Shown one piece after another: positions 12,401-22,964 of a stretch of 64,000 nt of DNA. Within the stretch, counting starts at the first letter, position 1; each line of letters opens with the position of its first letter. Position numbers and translations under genes: made by a program. Source of the stretch: Protea cynaroides (taxonomy: Eukaryota; Streptophyta; Magnoliopsida; Proteales; Proteaceae); contig CM053269.1 of assembly GCA_028583415.1 (NCBI GenBank), forward strand, positions 57,339,007-57,403,006. The letters are read 5' to 3'. The notes under the pieces were generated by a model. That model did not search any database and was not told where the DNA came from. It was given only the letters and a program-made list of their open reading frames with translations.

Positions 12401-15400
12401 TTTATTCCCTCTGTTCTCTTCAATTAAGCTCTGGTAACTAGTTCTCATAATCTTCATGAGAATTATTGACAATATTTCCTGCAGATTGTACTCACAGTTG
12501 CAGAACATCACAGTGCCATAGTACCTTGGCAAATTGTGGCTCAAGCTACTGGTGCTGTTTTGAAGTTTGTTGGCTTGACAGAAGAAGAGGTTCCTGATAT
12601 TGAGAAGATGAAAGGAATGCTTTCAAACAAGACAAAGCTTGTTGTCATCCACCATGTCTCAAACACCCTTGGTAGGTTTCTTTCTCTGTTATAGCCACAT
12701 TATCTTGTGCAAGTTGTAACTACATGTTCTTTTTCTCTTGATCCACCTTTATCTTATCTCTCAATCCATATTGGTTGATATCTCTATCATACCTCTGGTA
12801 CGTTATGGATTTGTGGTGTGAGTCTTAGCCTATGGGTGAAAATTTGTTATAGTTTTATCATGATGGGCTAGGACTTAATCTTTTGTTCTTGATGATGTGG
12901 TACAATGGTTTCAATTTTCAGCCAAAACCTTCAAACATCAATGTTGGGGTTGATTTTGGTTAAATTGTTTTTTATGAAGATTTTTCAGAAATCATATTGG
13001 CTAGAAGTTTCAACAATTTCATGCCAGTAAAACAAAGATCTCAATGTCTTTTTTTTTTTTTTTTTTTTGGGTGAATAAAGAATTATATTAACAGAGCCCG
13101 AACAGAATTCAACCAAGGAAGCCTATAGAAGGCACCTTAGCCGAGAAACAACAAAACCAACAAAAGGGAACAAAACAGCAGGATATCCTATCCATATTAA
13201 AATTGGATAGGTAAATCCCAAGTTAAAGCAATCAATCTATTCCTTGGAGTATCTGGACTAGATTTGGAAATAGAAGTGACAAATCCTTTGACGTGGAAAG
13301 TAATGGATTCCCAAATTTGGGTAGAGTTCTTGACTTGGTAGTCCACAGTCTTAGATTTCGTTCCATTCATACATGTTATATGGAGGCATAGAAAGTTAAT
13401 TTCCCCACAATGAAGGAGTTTTTCCTTTGAATACCTTCCTAATAAGTGAAAGTCCTGCTAAGTAAGTAAAAAGGTTCCATTTCACTTCTGTAAACCATCA
13501 AGTTTGAGTGATACATTGAAATTTGATTTTGTGGCCAATGGGCAATTCGATGGGGCCTTGAGAGGTGATTTTTGTGTGGATTCCTATGGTCATGGCCTGG
13601 TAGAATATGCTGCAGTCACTTATTGTTCAGGGAAATCTGATTTTTCTGTTTCAGTTAAACTGGAACTCATTAGCTTGTGATTGAAGTTTGGTGATAATCT
13701 AAAAATTTTCATTTATATCAAATTTTCTCCCTATTCTGGTTCCTATTGATTTTATAGGAACCAGAGTTCTAGGATTTTGCCACATTATGTTTACATGATT
13801 TTTCCAGATCTGGATGAAAATTTTATGACATATCTGTGGTCTCCAGGAAGAAAAATTAACCAATTTCTCAAAATTTAATTCCTTGCCTTACATATATTTT
13901 TCACATCCATCTATACAACCCATTTAATTGGGGCAACCAAAAAGATTAGCTGGCATTAATTATTCCCAAAATAACAGCTAAACATCAAAAGGGACCAATG
14001 CTTTTGAGAACATTGAATTGTTGGATTTTTTTTTATTTTAATTTTTTTTATGTTTCTGGATGAATCTGCTGGTTTAATCGTACCTCTTCCGTGGAAGAAG
14101 TTAGAATTATAGCAATTTATGAAATTGACAGCTATCAGTGGTTAGAGGTGTTTGTCAGACCTATAGCAGATTGGGCCATAGACTAATTGAGCTGACTTGA
14201 GCTTTCCATGGCTTAGCTTAGGTTTGTCCTTCTAGGTTTCGAGCTAGCTTAAGGCCAGCATACATACAACAACAACAACAACAACAACAAAGTCTTATCC
14301 CAACTAAATGGGGTCGGCTACATGGATTTTTGTCCGCCAATTAGCTCTGTTCGATGTCAAACTTGAAACAAGGCCTAAGCTATACATGTCTTTCTTCACC
14401 ACCTCCCCTAGAGTCATCTTAGGTCTATCCCTAGCTCTCTTAACCCTGTCAATCTGAATCAAATCACTCTTCTGAACGGGAGCATCTAACGGCCTCCGTT
14501 GAACATGGTCATACCATCTCAAACGAATTTCTCGTAACTTATTATGTATTGGCACTACTCCCAAATCAGCTCTAATATGGTCATTTCTTACCTTATCCTT
14601 CTTAGTTTTGCCACACATCCTTCTTAACATCCTCATCTCAGTTACACTAAGTTTATCAATATGATGCTTCTTGACTGCCCAACATTCAGCACCATACATC
14701 ATAGCCGGTCGAATAACTGTCCTATAAAATTTTCCTTTAAGTTTTAAAGGAATACGCCGATCGCACAGCACTCCAGACGCACTTCTCTACTTCATCCATC
14801 CTATTTTAATCCTCTGTGAAACATCATCGTATATATCACCTTCTTTGTTTATGATTGAACCTAAATACCTAAAATGATCACTTTGCTGTATTTCCCTCTC
14901 AAGAATGTTCACCACCTCATTATCCGTCCTTGTGTGACTAAAGTTGCACACCATATACTCCGTCTTCTTTTTACTTATCTTAAAACCTTTTGATTCCAAA
15001 GATGATCTCCATAGCTCTAACTTTGCATTAATCCTTGCTTTTGTCTCATCCACCAAAACAATATCATCAGCGAAAAACATACACTAAGGAATTTCATCTT
15101 GAATGTCTCTGGTAAGATCATCCATGATGAGGGCAAACAAATAAGGACTTAAAGCTGATCCTTGATGTAACCCAATTGTAATTGGGAATTCACGACCTTG
15201 ATCCCCCACGGTTTTCACACTAGTCACTACATTATAATACATATCCTTAACTATGTCCACATATTTGCTTGAAACACATCTCTTCTCTAGTACTTGCCAA
15301 ATTAACTCCCTAGGGACTCTATCATAAGCCTTTTCTAGATCGATGAAAACAATATGGAGGTCCTTCTTGCCTTTTCTACATCTTTCCATGAGTCTTCTAA

Positions 15401-18400
15401 GCAAGTAAATAGCCTCTGTTGTGGATCTACCTGGCATAAAACCAAACTGGTTCTCCGTAATGGTAGTTTCTTTTCTTAAGCGGGTTTCAATAACTCTCTC
15501 CCACAGTTTCATAGTATGACTCATTAGTTTTATACCTCTGTAATTATTGCAACTCTGGATATCGCCTTTGTTTTTGTAGATCGGAACCACAATACTACTT
15601 TTCCATTCATTTGGCATTTTTCCTGAGCTCATAATTTTATTGAACAATATAGTTAACCAAGATACTCCATACATTCCTAGACTCTTCCAAACTTCTATTG
15701 GGACCTTATTTGGGCCAGGTGCTTTGCCTACATTCATCCTCCTTAAAGCCTCTTTCACTTCTGTCACCTTAATTTTACGTATATACCTATAACCTGTGGT
15801 GTCATGGTGAGTAATGGAGCAATCTAGAGCACTATTTCCTGAGACGTCTTCATTTAGTAGGCTGTAAAAATAATCATTCCATCTCTCTTTAATGTCCTCA
15901 TCCCTTACTGAAACTCTACCATCTGTACTTTTAATACATCTAACATGGTCTAAATCTTTACTCTGCCTTTCCCTCATCTTAGCTATTTTATAGATAATTT
16001 TTATAGATAATTTTTTTCTCCTTCCTTAGTGCTCAGATTGATATAAAGATCTTCATATTTCTTCGCCCTCACTTGTCCCACAATTTTCTTGGCTTCATTT
16101 CTAGCAAATCTATATCTTTTTAGATCCTCTATATCCTTAGTCTTTTGCCATGCCTTAAAACTATCTTTTTTAGCTTTAATGGCTGCTTGAACCTCATCAT
16201 TCCACCACCAAGACTCTCTAGGAGAATGACATTTTTTTTTTATACACCTAAGGCCAGCATACATATTGGACTTATTCAAGCCCTGTGAGGCAATTGTATT
16301 TGTATGGCATATTTGTTGGGTTAGTTGAGATGCAAGTCCATAAATCTCATAAATTGTAGCATGAAAGTATGAAACTTGAACTTCATAAGAAATACACAAA
16401 TAATATGACCTTTTTTTTTCCCACTTATAAAATATATAATATATCCTGCCCGTATTCTGTCCATTTATATAACCTTATAAGAATGCCTTATATTCATTTT
16501 AAAATCTCTCTCCACAAATACCTTATATAACCTTTTATAATCTTAGATTACATATAATTTTCATATATAAATGTATTTATAATACATGTGTAATATTTTG
16601 GAAATTTGAACAGATCAGATGCTAATCTGATCTGTTATGGCTTTAACAATATCTGACCAATTATTATTCAGATATGCTATAAACAGATCGGTGGAGATGA
16701 AGAATGAAGTGGGAGAAACTAGCCCAGACGGATTGATATCAGAGTAGAATCATCAATAAATAGACGGGGGCCTTCTTCTTATAGAAAGCCCGTGGGCCAA
16801 CCGACCAATCGTTAAGATAAGGGCTGGTGTCCATGTCACAGAACCTTTCTCTAGCCAAGAATCCCATTATTGATCGAATTGGAGCAATAAAATTGGCAAA
16901 TGAAAAATCTACCATTTAACACTCAGAAATATCAGCATATCCGTATCTGTATCCTAGATAAGTGGGCTGGATCCAGATAATATCTGGTTAGTTTACGGCC
17001 TTAGATGAGCAAGCTTTTAGTAGACCGAGGGATCAAAGGCTTTGGCTCATTTACTAAACAGGTGTGAAGTTAAGCTCAGGTAACAAGCGGCAAAATAAAG
17101 GTCAGGCTCAGTTTAGTGGATCCAAGCTTTCATGTTGACAGCACTAATGATGCAGATGAATGGATGGAGAGAGTATATTTTGCCCAGTAGATTGGGGCAT
17201 CTGGTGTTGGTTGGGATGGAGATACAATAACTGAAGCACTCCATGCCCGCTACAAAGTTATGATTTAATGAACAGCCATACCTCTGGTGGATGCTTTAAA
17301 TAATTGCCGTGGGATTTCCGCATTGCTCACCTAGGGAGCCCTTCCTCTATTCCCTAGTATCCACATGGTAGATCAGGTGGGGTCCAAATTTTGTGGGCAA
17401 GTATGACCCATGTCCTAAAAACATCTCAAGTTTCAGCCAAAACAGAGTTTGGCCCTGGTGAGATAACATTTTTAAATTCTTGTTAAAAATGTGTAACTTC
17501 TAAAAAATGGTTGGGGGATGGCGGAAATGGAAGGGAAAAAGGCAATACATGGGGAGGGGGTATATGATTGAATTGGGATCTGGAATTTGACAAGATCCAA
17601 CCTAGACCATATTCCATCCAACCACTGGGATTTCCACATCACACAGCCACATGGCAAAAGTAGGTGAGTTGTGGAGGAAGTCCTTCCTAGGAGGGCCATG
17701 TAAAGGACCTTTTGCCTTATGTCATTGTAAACTCACCATTTAATCATGTGCATTGGATGGTCACAGTTGGTTTAGTTGTTTATTCACTGCATTTATCTGT
17801 AATGTAATAGTTTTTGACGGATAATATTGTTGACTGATTGGATATTCTGGAAAACTTGCACAGGAAAAGCAGAATTTCCTAATCTAGCAATCTCCTCTAT
17901 TATAGGTTGTGTTCTTCCTGTTGATGAAATCACACTTTGGGCTCATAATGTTGGGGCAAAAGTTCTTGTAGATGCTTGTCAAAGCGTTCCGCACATGGTG
18001 GTTGATGTGCAGAGTTTAAATGTTGATTTCCTCGTTGCATCTTCGCATAAGGTTTGAGCTTTCTTCGTAGTTGGACTTTAGTTTCTATGAGATATCTACT
18101 GTCAATTATTCTGTCAGTTTTGTTTGGGTTGATATCATGAAGTTAAGGGTTAAAAATATCTCAGATGTGTGGGCCTACAGGCGTTGGATTCTTGTACGGT
18201 AAAGGTGAACTTTTGTCAAAGATGGATCCATTCTTAGGTAAGGTTTTCATTTGTATTACCAAAGCTTTGAGAGGAGGATCCCCATTTGTTGCTCCTATTG
18301 GGAATGCTTCTTAGATGTGTTTACATGGAGGTGTTTGGTCATTGATAGTCAAGTTTCTTGAGAAGATTCTGTTGTGATGCTTTTTTTGGTCTTCTCGGGA

Positions 18401-21400
18401 CGTGTCTGTTTCAGGTGGTGGTGAAATGATCGCTGATGTGTTTCTGGACCATTCTACCTATGCGGACCCTCCTTCCAGGTTGGTTTGCTTGTTTTACCAT
18501 TTCTCCCCCTCTTTCCATGATGTTTGAGTGCATATCAGATATAGAAATGGGCAGACACCCAGCATTTTCTATGAAGAACACATATGCTGGAGTTTGGTTA
18601 GAACTGTAACCATTTTTTTGGGGGAGATGTTTAGGTCAAGCGCTTACCATGTGTTATGGCATATTATGTAGACAAAAGAATTACTCAGACAGGGCGGTAT
18701 TCCGCCTGTTTAAATGTTGAATACAATTTACTAGTGAAAATTGTTGGAGTGGTTGCAAATCTGATGCTTTGTCTTTAAAATGGGACTTCATGCTCCAAAG
18801 TGGGGTCAAAGGTGATACCCTGTTATTTTCAATTCTTCTGGTTTTAGAAAAGAAAATAATTTAAACCCACCACCATTTTCGATGTGCAGCTGGGAGTAGC
18901 AGGACTATGAATCAGCTAGACCAACTAACTTATTTCTTTGAATGGATAAAATATTATATCACATGATTCAAGAGAATACAAATTCCGAAGCTCAGATGGT
19001 AATGCCTGATGGAGTTAGTTCTGGCTCAAGAGATCTGAGCAGTCCTGAGTTAATTGTTTTCATTTTCAATCTATAGTAGCATCTTTACATTGACCTAGTT
19101 TCAGAATGAAAGGGTTCATTTTGTTTGGGATTGGATAAATAAACGAATCTTTCCTCCTGATAGGTTTAATGTGGAGCCTCTATTCTCATCTTCTTCCATG
19201 TTGCGTATATGGAAGATCATATATCTTCTTAAACATTATTCAGGGTTAATACCTATCATTTTTTTAGAGATGCTTTGATCGTCTAAGACCTTTCATGGGA
19301 AAAAGTCTTTGTTTTGATATGCTGTCTGCGAACTAAATTCTCTGCTTGGTACTTGTGGCAGAGTGAAGCCACAGGACTATTTCTGTGGATGGCATCATGT
19401 ACTATTTATTTGATACAAAAAGTAAGCAGGAAGGATAATGCCTCTGTTTGGAAAATGAATATCACTAGGTCTAGAGGTTCACAGTCTGTATGATGCACCA
19501 ATGAACATCCATTTCACTTCTGGAACTTTTAAATTTTTGGTAAGGTTGCATTGGTGTCATTACGATTACTAGTCAGGGTTTTAAGGATTGGTAGAACTAA
19601 TGTTTGGATTGGCAGATCCAGGCAAGTCTGGATAAGGATTATTCAGGACTGGTTCAATCCCTGATCCCAGCCCATCCTTGGGTGGGAATATAAAAGGAAA
19701 ATTCAATTTCTTGTTGTTTCCCCTGCTTCTCATACGTGGGCTCTTCATTTATCCAAAGATTCATATTAGAGCATGGCATGAAAGTACTCTGAACTTTTGG
19801 GCTGGGTACGTACCCAATATAGGTGGACATGCACCCAGCACAAATAATGAACTGAAAATTGTTACAAAATACCGGTCCATAGTATGCGATAGTTTGCAAT
19901 TGTTATGTTTTATGGTCTTCTAAACTTATTGGTGGTTAATTTTATCCATGTTCGGAGTTATTAAATCCATGTTGCAAGTTGTTGCTTGCATTCCTTTTGT
20001 TGCTGAAGGATTTAATTTGATCCCATTAATGATTGCATCTAGATTACAAACTTATTAGATCAGTTGGAAACTATTTGCTATGTTCATGTATGATGTGCCA
20101 GTGTACCGATATCCACTACTTGAGTTATCTTTGAAAGTTTTAAAAACTAATCAGATCAGATCGCTAGACACATTCTCTACCCAATTCCTGGTTAATAGTG
20201 AACAATTGCTGTTGGTACTTGTGCATTTCTGTGACCACATTGGGCTTGTTTATCATGCACAAATGATTGAAAACACTTACTGTGAAGTACTTCTGGTTTT
20301 AAGCTCTAAATTCCTTGTTAAACAAATTATGTTCGAGATGCACAGAAACCGTTATGGAATCTAGTTTTCAAGTTTTTTTTAGTCCACTTTTTGATCTGTT
20401 GTAGTTTGTAATTTTTATACTTGATTTTTCTTTTTTCATGTGTGATCTTGTTAATTTGACTTTAATTTACCTGCTTGGATTTTTATTAATTTTTGCAGTT
20501 GTTTATTCACTCTTTCAACTGAATCAGATTTGAAGCCGGGACACCTGCAATTGGGGAAGCCATAGGGCTTGGCGCAGCAATTGATTATTTATCTGGGATT
20601 GGCATGCAACATATCCATGATTATGAGGTCAGTGCTTCATCATTTTTGCCTTTCACTTTACTCCGTCAAATTTCTCCCAAGCAGCAATATACTATCCACC
20701 TGGTAGACTGTAAATGTGAATCTCTTTCAATTATCCCACTTAAGGATTAGTTTTCCTTTTCTGTTTTCAGACTGAGTTAGCTACGTATCTCTATGGGAAT
20801 CTCTGTTCCATCTCTGGTGTACGTGTTTATGGTCCTATGCCTTCACAAACTGTCCACCGCGCTGCTCTTTGTTCGTTCAATGTTGAGAATATTCACCCAA
20901 CAGATATTGCAACTATTCTTGATCAGCAGGTACAAAACAAGGACAACCTGTCTACTGATTTCTATTCCTTTCTTTAATTCTTTTGGTGTGAATACAATTG
21001 CTAGAAATGAAAGAAATCTAATAAAATCAGACAATTGTGGAGAGTTTATTGAATTTTTTTTTACATGGATTGATATTAGAGCACATAAAAAATTTACCAT
21101 TAGCTACATTTTGATTTTAATTTACTGGATAAATCTAAGGTCTATAGCTTTCATTGTGGACCTAGACTATACAATTAACCTTTTTTTTGGGGGGGAGAGG
21201 AGGATTTGCCCCCCCCCCCCCCCCCGCCCTCAACAAAAAAAAATTGTCATCTGTGTGCCCTGACATGGCAAAGGATACAAGTTTGGTTTTGCAAAGATTC
21301 CTTTTCTTGCATTTTCATTGGATTACAAGAAGTGTTGGGCATGGCTACGGCTCATAAATTGAAGTATTGAGGTAACGTAAAATAGCATTTTCAACTTTCT

Positions 21401-22964
21401 TTTCAGCTATCCGTTTGTTTCAAAATTTTAACCATTTGATTAAATCTTGACTTTTTAATCGGCTTGAATGTGCCGAGTCCATTAGGATTTAGGGCTGAAA
21501 CTTGGCATGCGAACATGGGACCCTGAACCCTACTTGCCCACAAAATTTAGAACCCACTTGGACTGCTACATGGCGAATATGAGGGCCTGTAGAGGAATGC
21601 CTTTCTATGTGGACAATGCAGGAAACTAAGACCCTTACCTCTGTTTGTTTGCTTCCAAGGTTTCAATTTTCATGGGGCACTAAAGGTTATATCAAGGCTG
21701 TTTCGGTAAATTACATAATGGATTAAAAGTATTGGAGATTGCCACTGCAATTACCGAGATTCCCTTGATATTCTTTTTCTTGCCTCCTATTATAGGGAAA
21801 AGGTTGGGAGGCAACATTAAATGGAACAACCAGAGTGTCCATATGCTGGTAAAGATGGAAACGGATGGAATAGTGGTCGGATATGATTGGATCCAGATAT
21901 CCCCAACCAAATTTGGATACCTCGACGGATGCAAATCGAATCCGGATTTTTGACTATTGGTTTACATCCCTGACTTGTTTAACTTGGTCCTTCCTCCCCC
22001 GGTGGATACGATTCGCGCTCTATTCTCGTTCTCATTCTCTTAAAAAGCCCTCAAGATGATTAGTTGCATAGTTATTATTTGTTGGATATATATTTGGATC
22101 ATATAGATTATATTCCGGATTATCCGAATTCGGATCCGGATACCCTCTAACCGGATGCAAATTAAATCCGGATTTTCGACTAACCGTTTGCATCTTTATG
22201 TGCGGGAAAATATTCTTTCCTTTTCCTTTACCTTCCATTCTAAGAGTTTATACCATATCTTTAGAAGAGTATATATATTTTTTTATTATAGGGTTTTCTG
22301 ACTTTAACAAACATGTTGGTATGCAACAAAATTGATATTATAGCTCGTACGTTTGCCACTGCCCTCTGGTATCAATTCATAACTAATTATATTTGTTGCA
22401 CCTCAACAAAAAAGGTTGTTTTTAACTTCGATAATTTAATTGTAAAACGGGGATTAAATACGAATTTTACCACCTGTGGTAAAGGTTTCCAGTTGTGATA
22501 GCAGACTCTGGATTTTTTTTTGGGGGGGGATGATTGAAGGGAGTTATGTGCTAGAGGGTTCCTTGGAATTAAAAGAAAGTCCAAAATTTACCCTACCATC
22601 TAGCTTGAGTTGGGGTAGGACTGAGGAGCTATGGAATGTGTAATATGCTCGATCTGGATCTATAATGGACTATGGATTTTGATCTATTGGTCTATACAGG
22701 ATTTATGCTCCAGCATACAATTTGTCGATTTAGGAAGCCCTTCTTAATGTTTTATTTTAAGCGGCAATATATTCTTATGGTTTATATGTCATACTCTTTC
22801 AGCATGGGGTGGCCATCCGATCAGGTCATCATTGTGCACAGCCTCTTCACCGCTATTTAGGAGTCAGTGCAAGTGCTCGTGCAAGCCTCTATTTCTACAA
22901 TACCAAGGAAGACATTGACACATTCATTCAAGCTCTTAAGGAAACTATCAGTTTCTTCTCTTGA
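6431..22964 (+). CDS. NFS2: NFS2/SufS-type chloroplast cysteine desulfurase, 10 exons
   Basis: PLP enzyme that takes sulfur from cysteine (and selenium from selenocysteine) for the plastid SUF Fe-S assembly pathway. Exons: 6431-6613, 7182-7315, 8749-8908, 12485-12671, 17906-18051, 18165-18237, 18415-18478, 20528-20627, 20771-20929, 22803-22964. All introns are GT-AG and the phases add up to 1368 nt, 455 residues plus stop, close to the roughly 460 of plant homologues. Residues 1-50 or so are Ser/Arg-rich and acid-poor, as expected of a transit peptide. Landmarks are YLDNAATS (about 70), NVHRGIH, TRNATEAINLV, AEHH, DACQSVPH, the PLP lysine in SSHK (K270, last codon of exon 5) and the catalytic cysteine in RSGHHC (C413). 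The SufS-type active-site loop separates it from mitochondrial NFS1. ATG 6431 is followed at once by a second ATG; either could start. Introns 2, 3, 4 and 9 carry transposons, but no exon is damaged. Family identity is very secure; the UTR ends are not resolved. Confidence 0.96.
7648..8438. mobile_element. Solo LTR in NFS2 intron 2, TSD CCAAG
   Basis: Begins TGTTGTCGATGG and ends CCCTAACA (TGTT...AACA), flanked by perfect CCAAG copies at 7643-7647 and 8439-8443. Length is 791 bp, with no internal coding region or second LTR nearby. The superfamily is not clear. Confidence 0.75.
8494..8620 (-). mobile_element. tRNA-derived SINE, minus strand, NFS2 intron 2
   Basis: Read on the minus strand it has a tRNA-like head with an A box (TAGCTCAGTTGG), a B-box region (GGTCATGGGTTCATATCTCC) about 35 bases on, and a poly(A) tail, seen as the T run at 8494-8511. 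Near-identical flanks catcttccaat (8483-8493) and catctttcaat (8621-8631) look like the TSD. A related copy lies at 48211-48309. It is not a functional tRNA, because the anticodon arm and 3' acceptor do not fold. Confidence 0.78.
9406..10051. mobile_element. Tourist/Harbinger-type MITE, NFS2 intron 3
   Basis: Long terminal inverted repeats: the left end GGCTGTGTTTGGTATCATTT and the inverted right end GGCTATGTTTGGTATCATTT, each continuing into TTGTTTTTG. The flanking TSD is TAA at 9403-9405 and 10052-10054, the PIF/Harbinger signature. It has no transposase. The open frames within are non-coding. Confidence 0.85.
10544..11279. mobile_element. Harbinger-like MITE with GGT minisatellite, copy 2 (NFS2 intron 3)
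   Basis: Same family as 4662-5350. The left end is GGGGCTGTTTGATAAAAC and the right end GTTACCAAACACCCCC, with perfect TTA duplications at 10541-10543 and 11280-11282. The GGT/GGC tract spans about 10676-11075 and differs from copy 1 in array order and length, while the subterminal sequences are well conserved. Confidence 0.8.
11393..11645. repeat. 126-bp tandem duplication, NFS2 intron 3
   Basis: Two adjacent near-identical units, the second starting at about 11519, share TTGTGGACTCAAGGATTTTG, AACTCAAAATTAACTC and CATTCTCCTCTCTATCTGGC. Differences are a few substitutions and single-base gaps. Confidence 0.85.
13049..13550 (-). mobile_element. L1-type LINE 3' fragment, NFS2 intron 4
   Basis: On the minus strand the tail reads TTCTTTATTCACCC followed by a long A run, the usual 3' end of plant L1 elements. 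Upstream, one frame reads VKNSTQIWESITFHVKGF ... LIALTWDLPIQF then stop, resembling the C-terminus of L1 ORF2. No intact reverse transcriptase remains, so the copy is heavily 5'-truncated. The left limit on the minus strand (about 13550) is approximate and no TSD was found. Confidence 0.6.
14267..16248 (-). mobile_element. RTE-like LINE, 5'-truncated, with broken ORF
   Basis: Perfect 17-bp TSDs TAAGGCCAGCATACATA (14250-14266 and 16249-16265) bound the element. Its 3' tail on the minus strand is (TTG)n. The reading frame contains WWWNDEVQAAIKAKK (linker), KAPGPNKVPIEVW, IVPIYKNKGD-like and NYRGIKLMSH, FGFMPGRSTTEAI, the palm IDLEKAYDRVP, GLHQGSALSPYLF, the catalytic FADDIVL, and a C-terminal WYDHVQRRP region. 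This order is typical of RTE-clade reverse transcriptases in plants. The endonuclease is missing, so the copy is 5'-truncated. The frame is broken by a 13-bp tandem duplication at about 15989-16015 and by two in-frame TAG codons (15084-15086 and about 14788) where tryptophan is expected. It is dead in this form. Confidence 0.9.
16609..16636. repeat. Perfect 12-bp hairpin, NFS2 intron 4
   Basis: AACAGATCAGAT and its exact reverse complement are separated by GCTA. No element boundaries are recognised around it. Confidence 0.7.
16637..17905. other. Rest of NFS2 intron 4, nothing recognised
   Basis: No coding or transposon structure could be supported here. The end of the tract is the acceptor of exon 5 (TATTATAG before 17906). 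An upstream open frame running into exon 5 contains no conserved residues before the splice site. Confidence 0.5.
18479..20527. other. NFS2 intron 7, nothing recognised
   Basis: A 2-kb intron without recognisable element ends, conserved ORF or RNA gene. Short open frames are compositionally random. Confidence 0.5.
21181..21228. repeat. Homopolymer cluster (T, G, then C run), intron 9
   Basis: A T run, a G run, and a run of about 17 C lie close together and are prone to length error or slippage. Confidence 0.85.
21850..22198. mobile_element. hAT-like MITE, NFS2 intron 9
   Basis: The left end TAAAGATGGAAACGGATGG matches the inverted right end TAAAGATGCAAACGGTTAG. Flanking 8-mers tatgctgg (21842-21849) and tgtgcggg (22199-22206) agree at six of eight positions. 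Inside, a block around AATCCGGATTT is present twice (about 21930 and 22160). The termini resemble those of the element at 1954-4598. Confidence 0.65.

Noticed and set aside
14304..16399. Host gene encoding a reverse-transcriptase-like protein
   Set aside because: It is a TSD-flanked, 5'-truncated LINE with stops and a frameshift inside an NFS2 intron.
20793..21263. 156-codon ORF over NFS2 exon 9
   Set aside because: Different frame from the conserved exon, and it runs into intron and homopolymer sequence.
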